Shown: positions 35,552-44,639, counted from the stretch's first letter. The stretch is DNA of 64,000 nucleotides from Desulfovibrio fairfieldensis (GCF_001553605.1 NZ_CP014229.1:3252501-3316500), one strand, 5' to 3'. The notes: generated by a model not told the origin, from the sequence alone. Translations and numbers: made by a program.

Positions 35552-35985
35552 GCCGGTCTCCGTTGTTCGGGGGGCAGCGCCAGAAAAGAAGCGAGGATGC
35601 GCACCGCCGCCTGCTGGTCCAGCACGGCCTTGCGTTTGCGGGCCGTGAGCCCGGCGTCGCGCAGGTCGGACCAAGCCTCTTCGGAACTCAGCAGCTCGGG
35701 CATGTAAAAGACTGGCAGGTCCACCCGGCGTTTGAGGCGCTCGGTAACATTGCGCACCTGGCGGGTGGTCAGGCTGTCCGTGCCGTCGTCCAGCAGGGGC
35801 AGGCCCATGACCACGGCTTCTGCCTCTTCCGCAGTGATTCTGGCGGCCAGGGCCGCCAGGAAGTCCTTACGGTTTGGGTATTCCTCAAGGCGCAGGGTGA
35901 CCAGGGGAAAGGCCAGCCGCCCTTCCGGGTCGGACACGGCCAGACCCGTGCGGGCCAGACCGTAATCGATGCCCACGTATTTCAA
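35548..35985 (-). CDS. ruvX: RuvX/YqgF family pre-16S rRNA nuclease (putative Holliday junction resolvase)
   Basis: About 145 residues of the YqgF RNase H-like fold. The metal-binding Asp is in YVGIDYGLARTGLAVSD, followed by AVVMGLPLLDDGTD, LPVFYMPELLSSEEAW and KAVLDQQAAVRIL. In E. coli it matures the 5' end of 16S rRNA. The only in-frame ATG is at 36066, inside a palindrome and 27 codons upstream of the domain. I therefore prefer the TTG at 35985, which is preceded by CGGGGC and gives the usual family length. It is first in the ruvX-mltG operon. Confidence 0.88.
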   Translation of the reverse strand: MKYVGIDYGLARTGLAVSDPEGRLAFPLVTLRLEEYPNRKDFLAALAARITAEEAEAVVMGLPLLDDGTDSLTTRQVRNVTERLKRRVDLPVFYMPELLSSEEAWSDLRDAGLTARKRKAVLDQQAAVRILASFLALPPEQRRPA

Positions 35986-36031
35986 GCGCGTAATGCCCCG
36001 TTTTTCCCCGCGCCTGCGGCGGGGAGGTCTT

Positions 36032-36079
36032 AGAGCAATTTCACTTTGAACTTTATAAAATTTCAAAGTGAATCTGCTC
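36032..36079. repeat. REP-like palindrome upstream of ruvX
   Basis: AGAGCAATTTCACTTTGAA pairs with TTCAAAGTGAATCTGCTC around an AT-rich loop. It is the same sequence type as the perfect hairpin at 21613 and the start of family B copy 2. Confidence 0.65.
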
Positions 36080-36080
36080 C

Positions 36081-36154
36081 GGGAAGCGCTGATTAATGAG
36101 GGGTTTTGTTCTCTGCCGAGGCAGGCGGCAACAAGGCCATTAATCAGTGTTCCC
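36081..36154. repeat. Short inverted-repeat element after the M50 gene
   Basis: The outer arms GGGAAGCGCTGATTAATG and CATTAATCAGTGTTCCC pair with few mismatches around a 40-base interior holding a GCC/GGC hairpin. It lies just past the stop of the M50 protease gene (minus strand) and could end its transcript. It resembles family A in layout, but lacks the family A core. Confidence 0.5.
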
Positions 36155-36160
36155 TTTGGA

Positions 36161-36835
36161 TTACAATAAGCCCAGGAGGGACAGAAGCCCTCTGGCGCTG
36201 CCGCTGACCAGCGGCCCCAGCACGTAGCCCAGGGCTCCGGTGAACAGCAGCAGCAAAAGAATGATAAAACCGTAGCGCTCCATGCTCAGGTAGCGCCAGG
36301 CCGTTTCGCCGGGCAGAAAATAGGCCACAACCTTGCTGCCGTCCAGCGGCGGAATAGGCACCAGATTGAGCCAGCCCAGGCCGAAATTGATCACCACGCC
36401 GGCCTGGAGGGAAGACAGGACGAAAATGTAGAAGTTGTGCTGTTGCCAGGCGTCAAAGGGGAAAAAGGCCAGCACCAGGCGCAGGGTCACGCCGAAAAGC
36501 ACGGCCAGCAGGAAGTTCGTCAGCGGCCCGGCCAGAGCCACCAGCATCATGTCCCTGGCGGGATGGCGGAAATAGCGCGCGTTTACGGGCACGGGCTTGG
36601 CCCAGCCGAAAACAAACGCGCCGGAAAGGCTGGTCAGGCCGAAGACCAGCAGCCCCATGGGATCAATATGCGGCAGGGGGTTCAGGGTCAGGCGGCCCAT
36701 GAGGCGGGCCGTGGGGTCACCGCAGCGTTCGGCCACCCAGCCGTGGGCCACTTCGTGCAGGATGATGCCCAGCAGCGCGGGCACCAGGGCGATGGCCAGC
36801 GTGTGGAGAGCTTGGGAAAAATCAATATTAAGCAT
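36161..36835 (-). CDS. Site-2 protease family (M50) membrane protein
   Basis: A 224-residue integral membrane metalloprotease of the YwhC/SpoIVFB-like group. The zinc motif is LHEVAHGW in the first membrane segment, and the second metal ligand is in VPIPPLDGSKVVAYFLPG. The conserved GPLTNFLLAVLFG lies between them. Five or six hydrophobic segments are visible. No PDZ or CBS domain is present. Substrates are unknown. The gene starts with ATG at 36835 and stands alone. Confidence 0.9.
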   Translation of the reverse strand: MLNIDFSQALHTLAIALVPALLGIILHEVAHGWVAERCGDPTARLMGRLTLNPLPHIDPMGLLVFGLTSLSGAFVFGWAKPVPVNARYFRHPARDMMLVALAGPLTNFLLAVLFGVTLRLVLAFFPFDAWQQHNFYIFVLSSLQAGVVINFGLGWLNLVPIPPLDGSKVVAYFLPGETAWRYLSMERYGFIILLLLLFTGALGYVLGPLVSGSARGLLSLLGLL

Positions 36836-37011
36836 GCTTGGCGGGTATCATGTTCGAGCCTGAATGTCGATACGGGGTCGCGAAGGCGTCGGGCGTGGCA
36901 GCCTGCCAGCCGTTGCTTTGCGTTCCGACCGCAGGGGGCCGTTCGCGGCATTGCCGTGATACGATGGCGGCCGTTTAGAGCCGCTCACGCACGAAATGCG
37001 CCAACCGCTTT
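36836..37011. other. Intergenic stretch upstream of the M50 gene, nothing recognised
   Basis: No gene, clear hairpin or known regulatory site was found. Together with the family A copy at 37012-37159 and a further 180 bases, it forms a 504-base gene-free stretch between divergent genes. Confidence 0.4.
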
Positions 37012-37159
37012 AGGGCGCGTTAACACTACGTTCTTTCGCCCGCTGGCGTCGTCGAACTTCACCTTTTATTCCGGTCACGTACCGTAAGAGTACGCTCCCT
37101 TCATAAAAGGGTCGTTTTCCTAGCCAGCGAACAAAATCCCAGTAGTGTTAACGCGCCCT
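37012..37159. repeat. Family A dispersed structured repeat, copy 3
   Basis: A 148-bp element with perfect 18-base outer arms (AGGGCGCGTTAACACTAC / GTAGTGTTAACGCGCCCT). The inner stem is CCTTTTAT / ATAAAAGG and the core CACGTACCGTAAGAGTAC. It lies alone in the space between the divergent M50 and methyltransferase genes. Confidence 0.8.
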
Positions 37160-37339
37160 GGTTGCCGTTGCGCGCGGACGTAACGCACAGTGCAATCGCC
37201 GCAGGCGTATTTTCCCCGGACGGCCTGAAACAGGAGCGAGCCGCGCCGGACATGCCCGGCATCCGGCCTGACGCTTTGCTGACGCCGCTCGCGCTACGTC
37301 TTGCACGCACAGCGTGTTCTTTTCAACCAGGAGTGAGCG

Positions 37340-38008
37340 ATGAAGATATTTTCCTGCGCGCTTGCGGCACGGGAGCGTTTGGCGACTCTGGCCCTGAACC
37401 TGGGACGGCAGACCCTGGAAGGGATGGCCCCTTCTCTGCGCCCGGCCCTTCTGCTGGATCGCTTTGGGCGGGCGGAGGCCTTTATGGGACAGTGGGCACG
37501 CGCGCCGCGCAGCGTGGGAGCGCTTTGCCCCAGCGGCGTCCATCTGGCCCGGCGCATGGCCGCCATGCTGCCGCCTGGCGACGGCCTGGTGGTGGAACTG
37601 GGCGCGGGCACCGGCGCGGTGACTCGGGCGCTGCGGGCCTGTGTGGCTCCCGAGCGCCTGCTCGTGCTGGAACGTCTGCCCGCGTTCTGCCGCGTCCTGC
37701 GGAACCGTTTTCCCGAACTGACCGTCATCCGGGGCGACGCGACGCGCTTGGCCGATTATCTGCCCGCAAACCGGCCCGTGGCTGCCGTGGTCTCCTCCTT
37801 GCCCCTGCTCAGCCTGCCCGCGCCCGTGCAACAGGCCATTGTGGAGCAGATGCGCGCGGCCACGGCCCGCAGCGGCTGCATCATCCAGTTCACCTATGCG
37901 CTCTGGGGCTGTTCGCCCCTGGTCCGCGCGGGCTGCCGCCGCGAAAAACGCGGTTTGGTCCTGCGCAACCTGCCGCCCGCCAAGGTGGAGCGCTTCCGTT
38001 CTTTCTAG
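37340..38008 (+). CDS. SAM-dependent methyltransferase, phospholipid N-methyltransferase-like
   Basis: A 222-residue class I methyltransferase. The SAM loop is GLVVELGAGTGAVTRAL. RAPRSVGALCPSGVHLARRMA before it, and VSSLPLLSLPAPVQQAIVEQ after it, are typical of the PmtA group that methylates phosphatidylethanolamine. IIQFTYALWGCSPL lies near the C-terminus. Substrate use is inferred from similarity in pattern only; RsmA/KsgA relatives share this fold. The ATG at 37340 follows CAGGAGTGAGCG. It is monocistronic and followed by family B and A elements. Confidence 0.78.
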   Translation: MKIFSCALAARERLATLALNLGRQTLEGMAPSLRPALLLDRFGRAEAFMGQWARAPRSVGALCPSGVHLARRMAAMLPPGDGLVVELGAGTGAVTRALRACVAPERLLVLERLPAFCRVLRNRFPELTVIRGDATRLADYLPANRPVAAVVSSLPLLSLPAPVQQAIVEQMRAATARSGCIIQFTYALWGCSPLVRAGCRREKRGLVLRNLPPAKVERFRSF

Positions 38009-38024
38009 GGGCTGCTTCTGACCG

Positions 38025-38222
38025 GAGCATTTTAATTTTGAAAGGCTCTAACGAGGCTGCGAGAGCAGTATCACGCTACGAAGCCGTAGCGCAATTTATT
38101 TGCTCTGTTGCCTCTCCCGTTAGCGAGTCTTCGAGCGTTACGGGCGAGAACAGCATAGCTAAGCGGCGGAATAATCGTGTCTTTAACTTTGGAATGCGCA
38201 GCATTTCAAAGTTAATCTGCTC
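38025..38222 (+). repeat. Family B dispersed structured repeat, copy 3
   Basis: A 198-bp element closely related to 11566-11764. The shared parts are GCGCAATTTATTTGC, then CCCGTTAGCGAGTCTTCGAG, and ACAGCATAGCTAAGCGGCGGA. It starts 16 bases after the stop of the methyltransferase gene and ends with a GAAATGC-type hairpin and CTGCTCC. Confidence 0.7.
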
Positions 38223-38224
38223 CA

Positions 38225-38351
38225 TGTTTTTTTGCTTTCCGGTTGCGTCAACCTGCGTTTTTCACTCAAGTCGAGTACCGTAAGAGTACATTCCCTTCGT
38301 AAAAAGCTTGTTTTTATTGCCGGAAAGACAAAACTCCTCAATTGGGAAACA
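38225..38351 (+). repeat. Family A dispersed structured repeat, copy 4
   Basis: The core GTCGAGTACCGTAAGAGTAC and the flanking arms (GCTTTCCGG / CCGGAAAG) are clear. The outer ends are weaker than in other copies. It follows family B copy 3 without a gap. Confidence 0.65.
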
Positions 38352-38419
38352 CCCCCTATGCGCTCTCAAATTTAGCAATCAGACGCCAGGAAGCGCGTAA
38401 CCGCAATGCGGAAATGAAA

Positions 38420-38450
38420 GGGGCCGGAACCGCACAGCGGTTCCGGCCCC
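38420..38450 (-). terminator. Rho-independent terminator of the FAD/FeS oxidoreductase gene
   Basis: A 14-bp perfect stem (GGGGCCGGAACCGC / GCGGTTCCGGCCCC) with a 3-base loop and flanking A/T runs, 27 bases past the stop of the minus-strand gene. Confidence 0.85.
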
Positions 38451-38477
38451 TTTCCCACACGCGCGCATGCGTCGATG

Positions 38478-41400
38478 CTAGAACTCGATCACGCGGATCT
38501 CGCCGCGCGACTCGTTGGCTTTTTTGCGGAAACTCTGCCGCCGGTCCTCGCCGTCCAGCAGCCCGGCCAGCCATTCGGCCACATGCAGCACGGGCCGCTT
38601 GTCGTGCATTTTGATCAGGCTGCGGGCAATGCCGATCTTGCAAGAGGGGCAGCCCACCACCACCGGCCCGTCATAACCGTCCGCAAAGGCTTGTCCCAGG
38701 CGGTCCTGCTTGCGCGAGCGCAGCAGATTGTAGATCTGCGGCGAGGTCATGGCGCCCATGCCCGATTCGCCGCAGCAGCCGGGATTGAGGCTGACCGTCA
38801 GGCCGCTGAAGTCGCCGAGGGCTTTGACCAACTGCTTCTGGCCCTTGATTTTGTGCACGTCGGCCCATTCGCAGTGGCAGGCCCCGTGGTAGATCAGATT
38901 CTTACCCTCGGGCGCGGCCTGTACGGCATTTTTGTCCAGCAGGGGCAGCACGAGCTGGCTCACGTCCCGCCGCAGCAGGTCCGGGAACTGCTCTTCCAGG
39001 TGCAGGCGTTCCAGGCCGTCCCGGCAGGAACCGCAGGCCGAAACCAGGTATTTGCAGTCAAAGCCCTGCTTGGCCAGATTGCGCAGCATGGCCGCCAGAT
39101 ACTGGCGGTTCTGGGCCAGATTGTCCTCAAAGGCCGTATCCATGCCCGCCGCCAGCAAGGGATAGCCGCAGCAGAGGTGCCGGGGCGGCACGGCCACGGC
39201 AAAACCGGCCTTGAGCAGGAGCATGATGGAGGACAGGCCGATGCGGTCGTAGAACAGCGCGCCGCCGCAACCCGGAAAGTAGAGGACGCAGGGCATGCCG
39301 GGTTGCGGCTCCGCCGGGGCGAAGACCGAGCCCCGATGCAGCTTGAGGGCCTCGTAGAGGTTGGTATAGCCCATCTTGGGCCCGCGCCCGGAAAAGAGCG
39401 GGCTCTGCATGCGTCGCTTCCACATCTCCGGCACGAAGCCCAGGAATTTGTTCTGCATCTTCTGGCCCAGGGAGGCCATCTTGGCGGCCTTGGGCACCCG
39501 GTGCGGAATGTCGCGCACCAGCCACTCCAGGGTGCGTTCCTTGATGGGATGCCCGCCCGCGCCCTCGTGTTCCAGCAGGGCGCGCAGGGTCAGGGCCACC
39601 TCGCCGGAGGGGATCTTCACCGGGCAGTTGGCCATGCAGCGGCCGCAGGCCGTGCAGTGCTCCACCAGGTCGCGCAGCCATTTGAGCAGGCGCTCGTCAA
39701 TGCGGCCCTTGTTGACCTGGGAGTAATAGACCGCCTCCAGCAGCATGCCCAGCACCATGTTTTTGTTGCGCGGGTGGTACTGCATGGAGCGCTCGGGATA
39801 GCACATGGAGCAGACCTGCTTGCACTTGCCGCAGCGGGTGCAGATCTGGATGGCCGTGAGCAGGCTGATGAGCTTTTCCTTGTCCGGCAGGCCGCTGGCA
39901 TGGATGTCGTTGATCAGGCGGTTGAAAGAAAAGGTGAAGGGCCGCACCGGCAGCTCGCGGTGCACCAGCTTGGCCGGGTTCATGACGTCGCGGGGGTCCA
40001 CACGCTCCTTGAAGGCGCGCAGGGCGTCCATTTTGTCCTTGCCGAAAAAGGCGATCTTGGTGATGCCGATGCCGTGCTCGCCCGAAACTTCGCCGCCCAT
40101 TTCCTGGCATTCGGCCATGACCCGGGCCGCTGTTTCCTCGGCTTCCTCCAGCATGTGGGCGTCATTGGAGTTGACCGGGATGTTCACGTGGCAGTTGCCG
40201 TCGCCCGCGTGCATGTGGCTGGCAACCACAATGCGGCTGGCCTCCATGTAGGCCCGGATTTTGGCGATCTTCTTGGCCAGGTGAGGATATTTTTCCGCCA
40301 GTTGGTCCAGAAAGGCTTCGGCCCGCGCGCCCATTTCAATGTCCGAGACATCCGCGGCCGACACGTCGCCGGACGCGGCCTTGGAGGCTTGGGAGAACTC
40401 GCGGTTGAAGTCCTTGTCCTCCATGGGGAAGCCGGGCAGGCGGCCTACTTCCTGCAAGGCATGGCGGTAAGACGCGGCCGTGCACTCCAGGTTGAGCTGC
40501 TCCAGGAAAAGCGCGAAATCCGGAATGCGCTCCATGGGGATGACCACGTCCTCATTGAGCTTGAAGCCCGAGGTACGCTTGGCAATGGCCGACAGGCGGT
40601 GGCGGTCCTCCCAGAAACGTTCGGCCTCCTTGTCGTCCCCGGCCACGATGATGTCCACATTCTCCTGCTGTTCCACCACGCTGACGATGTCGCCCACGCA
40701 TTTGTCCAGCAGATAGGGGTCGTCGCCGTCGGCCTGTAGGATGATCACAGAAATGGGAAGCCCGTCGTATTTTTCGGACTTGCGCTTGTATTCGATGGCC
40801 TGGACGTACTTGGCGTTGAATTCTTCCAGGGCCGAAAGGTGGGCGTAGTCGCCCTCCTGGCGGATGCGGTTGCGCAGGGCCACCAGCTCGCGCACCACCA
40901 CGGCCGCGGGGTGCATGGAGCGGCCGAAAAATTCCAGGACCATGACCCGCTTGTGCTGCGGCTTCTTGTGGATGATGAAACAGGCTTCGGTGATGATGCC
41001 GTCCACGCCTTCCTTCTGCATGCCGGGCAGGCCGCCCAGGGCCTTGTTGGTCACGTCCTTGCCCAGACCGGGCAGGCGGATTTCGTCGCCGCGCAGATGG
41101 ACAACATTGCGCACGCCGCCGCTGACGTCCTTGACCACAAAGACGGCGGTTTCGTCGGGCAGGATCTTGTGACGGGGATGGTTCTCGCGCTCCACGGTGA
41201 TGATTTCGCCCGTGGGCGTGACCATGCGCCACCAGAGCAGATTGTCCAGGGTGGTGCCGTATTCAAAGGCGCTGGGGCCGCCCGCGTTTTCCGAAACGTT
41301 GCCGCCGATGGACGAGGCCTGCTTGGAGGCGGGGTCCACGGAAAAAAGCGCGCCCGCCGCGTCCACCGCGTTAATCACTTCCTGGGTGATGGCCCCGGCC

Positions 41401-42023
41401 CGGCAGGTGACGGTCATTTCGTCCGGATCAATGGGCCCGATGCGGGTCAGGCGGGTCAGGCTGACGATGAGGGTGCGTTTGCGCGCGGGCACGGCCCCGC
41501 CGGTCATGCCCGAGCCGCCGCCGCGCGGGATCAGCGCGAACTTCATGTCGTTGGCCAGCTTGACCAGCTCGGCCACTTGCTCGGTATTGTCCGGCTCCAC
41601 CACCAGCAGGGGCAGCTCCATGCGCAGGTCCGTGGCGTCGGTGGCCGTTTCCACCAGGGCCGAGGGCTCGATGAGAATGCATTCCTCGGGCAGGACGCGG
41701 CGCAGGGCGTCGATGAGCCTGTCCCGAAATTCGGCCTCCGCCTCATAGGCGGACCAGAACATGGTGATGCCCTCGCCGATGGCCGTGGCGTAATAGTGGG
41801 CCAGGGACACGGATTCCCGCTCGAAGCTCTCGCGCACGCTGCCGCGCACGGTGTCGGCGTCGATAAAGGGATTGTAGGCCACCAGGAAAAGTTCCTCGGC
41901 GATGGCGATGGCGAGATTGCGCACGGATTCAGGCCATTCCGCGAAGTCGTCGATATTGATCTTCAGGATGCGGTTGACCACATAGTCGGGCGAAATGGAA
42001 ATATGCGGACCCTTATGGGGCAT
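38478..42023 (-). CDS. FAD-linked oxidase / iron-sulfur (CCG-domain) oxidoreductase, D-lactate or glycolate dehydrogenase type
   Basis: A 1181-residue fusion. The N-terminal about 130 residues are unfamiliar. A PCMH-type FAD-binding domain follows (LLVVEPDNTEQVAELVKLA, IPRGGGSGMTGGAVP), then a FAD-oxidase C-terminal domain with VASHMHAGDGNCHVNIPV and SGEHGIGITK. Two [4Fe-4S] motifs are CTRCGKCKQVCSMCYP and CTACGRCMANCPVKIP. Two CCG-type cysteine-rich segments are at CVLYFPGCGG / CCGYPLL and YHGACHCEW / NPGCCGESG. This layout is known from Desulfovibrio proteins of the same size and would oxidise a 2-hydroxyacid, passing electrons to the membrane pool. The substrate is inferred. It is monocistronic. 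Confidence 0.88.
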   Translation of the reverse strand: MPHKGPHISISPDYVVNRILKINIDDFAEWPESVRNLAIAIAEELFLVAYNPFIDADTVRGSVRESFERESVSLAHYYATAIGEGITMFWSAYEAEAEFRDRLIDALRRVLPEECILIEPSALVETATDATDLRMELPLLVVEPDNTEQVAELVKLANDMKFALIPRGGGSGMTGGAVPARKRTLIVSLTRLTRIGPIDPDEMTVTCRAGAITQEVINAVDAAGALFSVDPASKQASSIGGNVSENAGGPSAFEYGTTLDNLLWWRMVTPTGEIITVERENHPRHKILPDETAVFVVKDVSGGVRNVVHLRGDEIRLPGLGKDVTNKALGGLPGMQKEGVDGIITEACFIIHKKPQHKRVMVLEFFGRSMHPAAVVVRELVALRNRIRQEGDYAHLSALEEFNAKYVQAIEYKRKSEKYDGLPISVIILQADGDDPYLLDKCVGDIVSVVEQQENVDIIVAGDDKEAERFWEDRHRLSAIAKRTSGFKLNEDVVIPMERIPDFALFLEQLNLECTAASYRHALQEVGRLPGFPMEDKDFNREFSQASKAASGDVSAADVSDIEMGARAEAFLDQLAEKYPHLAKKIAKIRAYMEASRIVVASHMHAGDGNCHVNIPVNSNDAHMLEEAEETAARVMAECQEMGGEVSGEHGIGITKIAFFGKDKMDALRAFKERVDPRDVMNPAKLVHRELPVRPFTFSFNRLINDIHASGLPDKEKLISLLTAIQICTRCGKCKQVCSMCYPERSMQYHPRNKNMVLGMLLEAVYYSQVNKGRIDERLLKWLRDLVEHCTACGRCMANCPVKIPSGEVALTLRALLEHEGAGGHPIKERTLEWLVRDIPHRVPKAAKMASLGQKMQNKFLGFVPEMWKRRMQSPLFSGRGPKMGYTNLYEALKLHRGSVFAPAEPQPGMPCVLYFPGCGGALFYDRIGLSSIMLLLKAGFAVAVPPRHLCCGYPLLAAGMDTAFEDNLAQNRQYLAAMLRNLAKQGFDCKYLVSACGSCRDGLERLHLEEQFPDLLRRDVSQLVLPLLDKNAVQAAPEGKNLIYHGACHCEWADVHKIKGQKQLVKALGDFSGLTVSLNPGCCGESGMGAMTSPQIYNLLRSRKQDRLGQAFADGYDGPVVVGCPSCKIGIARSLIKMHDKRPVLHVAEWLAGLLDGEDRRQSFRKKANESRGEIRVIEF

Positions 42024-42349
42024 GATCTCTACCTCAATGTGCTGCGGATATGCTGTCGCAAGGTATGGGGGCTCGTGGGGGAAGCTCTTTTTCTACGTTT
42101 TCTGGGCACGGATGGCAAGCCGTGGGGGAGGGCGGTTCCGAGGGCGGCACCTGTCGCCCTTTGGGGAGGACGGGCTCGGGGGTTGTGGTTTGAATCCTGT
42201 CGCGTGTGTCCTGCGGGCATGGCGGTTTACGGGCTGCCGCCGAAAAGAGACATTCCCGCCTTTGACATTTGCGCCCGTCCGGCTATCTTCTGCCTGTCAG
42301 TACTCCTTCCTGAATAATAACGTCGCAACGCGCGCAGTACAGAGGCTTT
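42024..42349. other. Divergent intergenic region, mostly featureless
   Basis: 326 bases between the FAD/FeS gene and a membrane-protein gene. Apart from one candidate promoter near 42262, nothing was recognised. Confidence 0.4.
42262..42289 (+). promoter_or_regulatory. Candidate sigma-70 promoter
   Basis: TTGACA and TATCTT are separated by 16 bases. The pair lies about 60 bases upstream of the membrane-protein gene at 42350. Confidence 0.5.
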
Positions 42350-43210
42350 ATGCTGATTCACAAATTCCAGCCGCTCACCGATATACTCGACTGGCTGCAT
42401 CATTTCTGGGAGCGCCCGTCCACCCAGCGGCGCATCGCCCTTTTTTTGCTCTGGTTTTATCTGGCCGCCCTGGCGGGCGTGGAGCTGAAACGTCTGGGCC
42501 TGTACCCGCTCTGGCTGCCCCAGCCGCCGGAAAGCCATTTTTACGCCATCCACCTGGCCTTCACCCTGATTCTGGCCATGGAGGTCATGAGCCTGATTTT
42601 CGTGATCCCTTCGTCCCTGTCCCAGTCCATGGGCAAGCAGTTCGAGATCCTGACCCTGATCCTGCTGCGCAATGCCTTTAAGGAACTGGCCGCCCTGCCG
42701 GAGCCGGTTTATGTCAATATCGACAATATCTGGCGGGTGGCGGAGATCGGCGTGTCCGGAGCCGGGGCGCTGTGCGTTTTTCTCTGCCTGGGCATGTACC
42801 GGCGCATCGCGCGGCGACAGCGCTTTATCCAGAATGCGGACATGCGCATGCGTTATGTCATGAGCAAAAAACTGCTGGCCCTGGCCCTGTTCGTGATCTT
42901 TTTCGCCATCGGCATGCACGACCTGGTGCTTCATTTGCAAACCGGCAAGGACCAGCATTTTTTTGAAACCATCTATACCGTGTTGATTTTCGCGGACATC
43001 GCCATGGTGCTCATCGCCCAGCGCTACATGCCCTTTTACCATGCGGTGTTCCGCAATTCGGGCTTTGTGATCGGTACCCTGCTCATGCGGCTTTCGCTAT
43101 CGGCCCCGCCGCTCTGGAGCCCGGCCATCGGCCTGTTCGCCGCGCTTTTCGTCCTGGCTCTGACCTGGGGCACCAACCATTTCAGCCCCAATCTGGAACC
43201 GGAAAGCTAA
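42350..43210 (+). CDS. Hypothetical polytopic membrane protein
   Basis: A 286-residue protein with six or so hydrophobic segments, for example IALFLLWFYLAALAGVELK, IHLAFTLILAMEVMSLIFV, VSGAGALCVFLCLGMY, LLALALFVIFFAIGM, TVLIFADIAMVLIAQRY and AIGLFAALFVLALTW. The fourth is followed by HDLVLHLQTGKDQHFFE. The even spread of segments suggests a transporter or channel-like fold, but I recognise no family. It is closed by a strong terminator at 43262. Confidence 0.72.
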   Translation: MLIHKFQPLTDILDWLHHFWERPSTQRRIALFLLWFYLAALAGVELKRLGLYPLWLPQPPESHFYAIHLAFTLILAMEVMSLIFVIPSSLSQSMGKQFEILTLILLRNAFKELAALPEPVYVNIDNIWRVAEIGVSGAGALCVFLCLGMYRRIARRQRFIQNADMRMRYVMSKKLLALALFVIFFAIGMHDLVLHLQTGKDQHFFETIYTVLIFADIAMVLIAQRYMPFYHAVFRNSGFVIGTLLMRLSLSAPPLWSPAIGLFAALFVLALTWGTNHFSPNLEPES

Positions 43211-43261
43211 CCAGGCGGAAACTGAGGCCAAGATCGCTTTCGTCTCTGTCTTCACAGACAC

Positions 43262-43300
43262 AAAAAAACCATCCGGCATAATATGCCGGATGGTTTTTTT
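43262..43300. terminator. Bidirectional rho-independent terminator
   Basis: The stem AAAAAACCATCCGGCATA / TATGCCGGATGGTTTTTT ends in long A and T runs on its two sides. It lies between the convergent membrane-protein gene and the split-Soret cytochrome gene. Confidence 0.92.
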
Positions 43301-43316
43301 GTCCGCCCTTGGGGGG

Positions 43317-44165
43317 TCAAGGATGTTTCCTGAATTTATCCCCCAGATGCGGATTGCCGCTGTGGCACGGGGCACAGTCCATCTTGCTTTTCTGGATGTC
43401 TGACTCCTTGCCCGCGGCATGGCAGGCAGCGCACTGGACAACGGCGGCCTGAACCGAAAAAGCGCCTTTATATGCCTTGCCCTGCGCTATTTTGGCGTTC
43501 AGGATTTCAATGGCCTTGCGGGACACGTCCACGGTCAGGCGGGCGCAGCGCTCGCCCAGCTCATTGCTGTCGGCCTTCTTGTTGAAGCCGTGGCACCATT
43601 TGGAGACGGAAACATGGCAGAGCACGGAACCGGGCGCGTTGGCCGGAAGCGGCCCCACAAAGGCCCTGGCTGCGGAACCCGGATCATAGACGGGCAGTTG
43701 CGCGCTTTCATACCAGCGGAAGAGCTCGTTGACCATGGGGGAGCATTCTTCCCGGTTCCAGAACAGGGCAAAAGCCGCGGCCGCGCCGTAGAGCGCGCCG
43801 CAAATGGTGCCCCAACCGATGATCCCGCCCTCGTTGACGGCCAGCATGGAAAAAGGAAATTGATCGTACGGCGCGCCGTATTTTTCGGCCATCATGCCAA
43901 CAATACTGTAAAAAGCGCCGTAGCCGCAGGCATTCAGGTTATGCCAGAAGCCGTCGTAGGCCACGGGCGCGCATTCGTCGGGGTCCAGTTTGCGCGGCGT
44001 CCAGCTGAAGTCGCCGCCCTGTTGTGAAAAGCGCGTAAAGCGCCGCGTTTCGGCAGCGCCGGAGCCTGTTCCGGCCCGGGCCAGGCTTCCCGTCAATCCG
44101 GCCACGGCGCCGCCGATGGCCAGTCCACCCAATCCTCCCAGTAAAGCGCGTCTGTCCGGCAACAT
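43317..44165 (-). CDS. Split-Soret cytochrome c
   Basis: A 282-residue exported diheme cytochrome. The N-terminus looks like a Tat or Sec signal (DRRALLGGLGGLAIGGAVAG). The body carries a C_GCxxG_C_C type region (LNACGYGAFYSIVGMM), and the C-terminus two heme motifs, CAACH and CAPCH. This matches split-Soret cytochrome c of D. desulfuricans, a dimer with stacked hemes and possible extra iron-sulfur sites. Its physiological partner is unsettled. It is read together with the C_GCxxG_C_C protein gene 21 bases upstream. Confidence 0.92.
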   Translation of the reverse strand: MLPDRRALLGGLGGLAIGGAVAGLTGSLARAGTGSGAAETRRFTRFSQQGGDFSWTPRKLDPDECAPVAYDGFWHNLNACGYGAFYSIVGMMAEKYGAPYDQFPFSMLAVNEGGIIGWGTICGALYGAAAAFALFWNREECSPMVNELFRWYESAQLPVYDPGSAARAFVGPLPANAPGSVLCHVSVSKWCHGFNKKADSNELGERCARLTVDVSRKAIEILNAKIAQGKAYKGAFSVQAAVVQCAACHAAGKESDIQKSKMDCAPCHSGNPHLGDKFRKHP

Positions 44166-44186
44166 GGGCCAAGCCTCCTTGTGGTC

Positions 44187-44639
44187 TCAGGGCTGCGTTG
44201 TTTCCGTGGCGAGCATCTCTTCCAGAATTTCACAGGTCGCGGCCACCATGGGAGCGCAGACCGCGGCGAACAGGCCCTTTTGCATTGCAACGGCCATGTC
44301 CTCAGGGCGGGAGATGTCCGCGCCCAGGATTTCCTTGCAGATCAGGCTGTGCTGCTTTGCCAGAAAGCGCTCTTCAAAAACAGCCACCTGTTCCTGCAGC
44401 CGTCCCGCCGCCGTGGCGGCTGCCTCCTCGTTTTGCGGGCCGAATTGCAGGCCCAGCACCAGCAGGGCCCCGGTAACACAGCCGCAGGTTTCCGCATGGC
44501 CCATGCCGCTGCCGAAAGCGGCCCCCATGCCCAAGGCCTGCGCCCGGCTGATTCCCAGGCGGGGCGCAAAGCGTGCGCATATCTGTTGCGTACAGACGAC
44601 CCGGCGGCCGAAGTTTCGCAAAATTGTGTCGGTATCCAT
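44187..44639 (-). CDS. C_GCxxG_C_C family redox protein
   Basis: A 150-residue protein of the C_GCxxG_C_C family. Typical strings are VVCTQQICARFAPRLGI, GAAFGSGMGHAETCGCVTGALLVLGL and HSLICKEILGAD, with a C-terminal cysteine in FAAVCAPMVAATCEIL. Family members are thought to hold a metal or iron-sulfur site, but no reaction is known. It lacks a signal peptide, so it is cytoplasmic, in contrast to the exported cytochrome encoded next to it. The cytochrome shares a related cysteine region, suggesting a functional pair. Confidence 0.85.
   Translation of the reverse strand: MDTDTILRNFGRRVVCTQQICARFAPRLGISRAQALGMGAAFGSGMGHAETCGCVTGALLVLGLQFGPQNEEAAATAAGRLQEQVAVFEERFLAKQHSLICKEILGADISRPEDMAVAMQKGLFAAVCAPMVAATCEILEEMLATETTQP

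Noticed and set aside
38475-40739. Long plus-strand open frame opposite the FAD/FeS oxidoreductase
   Set aside because: It mirrors the third-position GC bias of the real gene and has no ribosome-binding site or domain.
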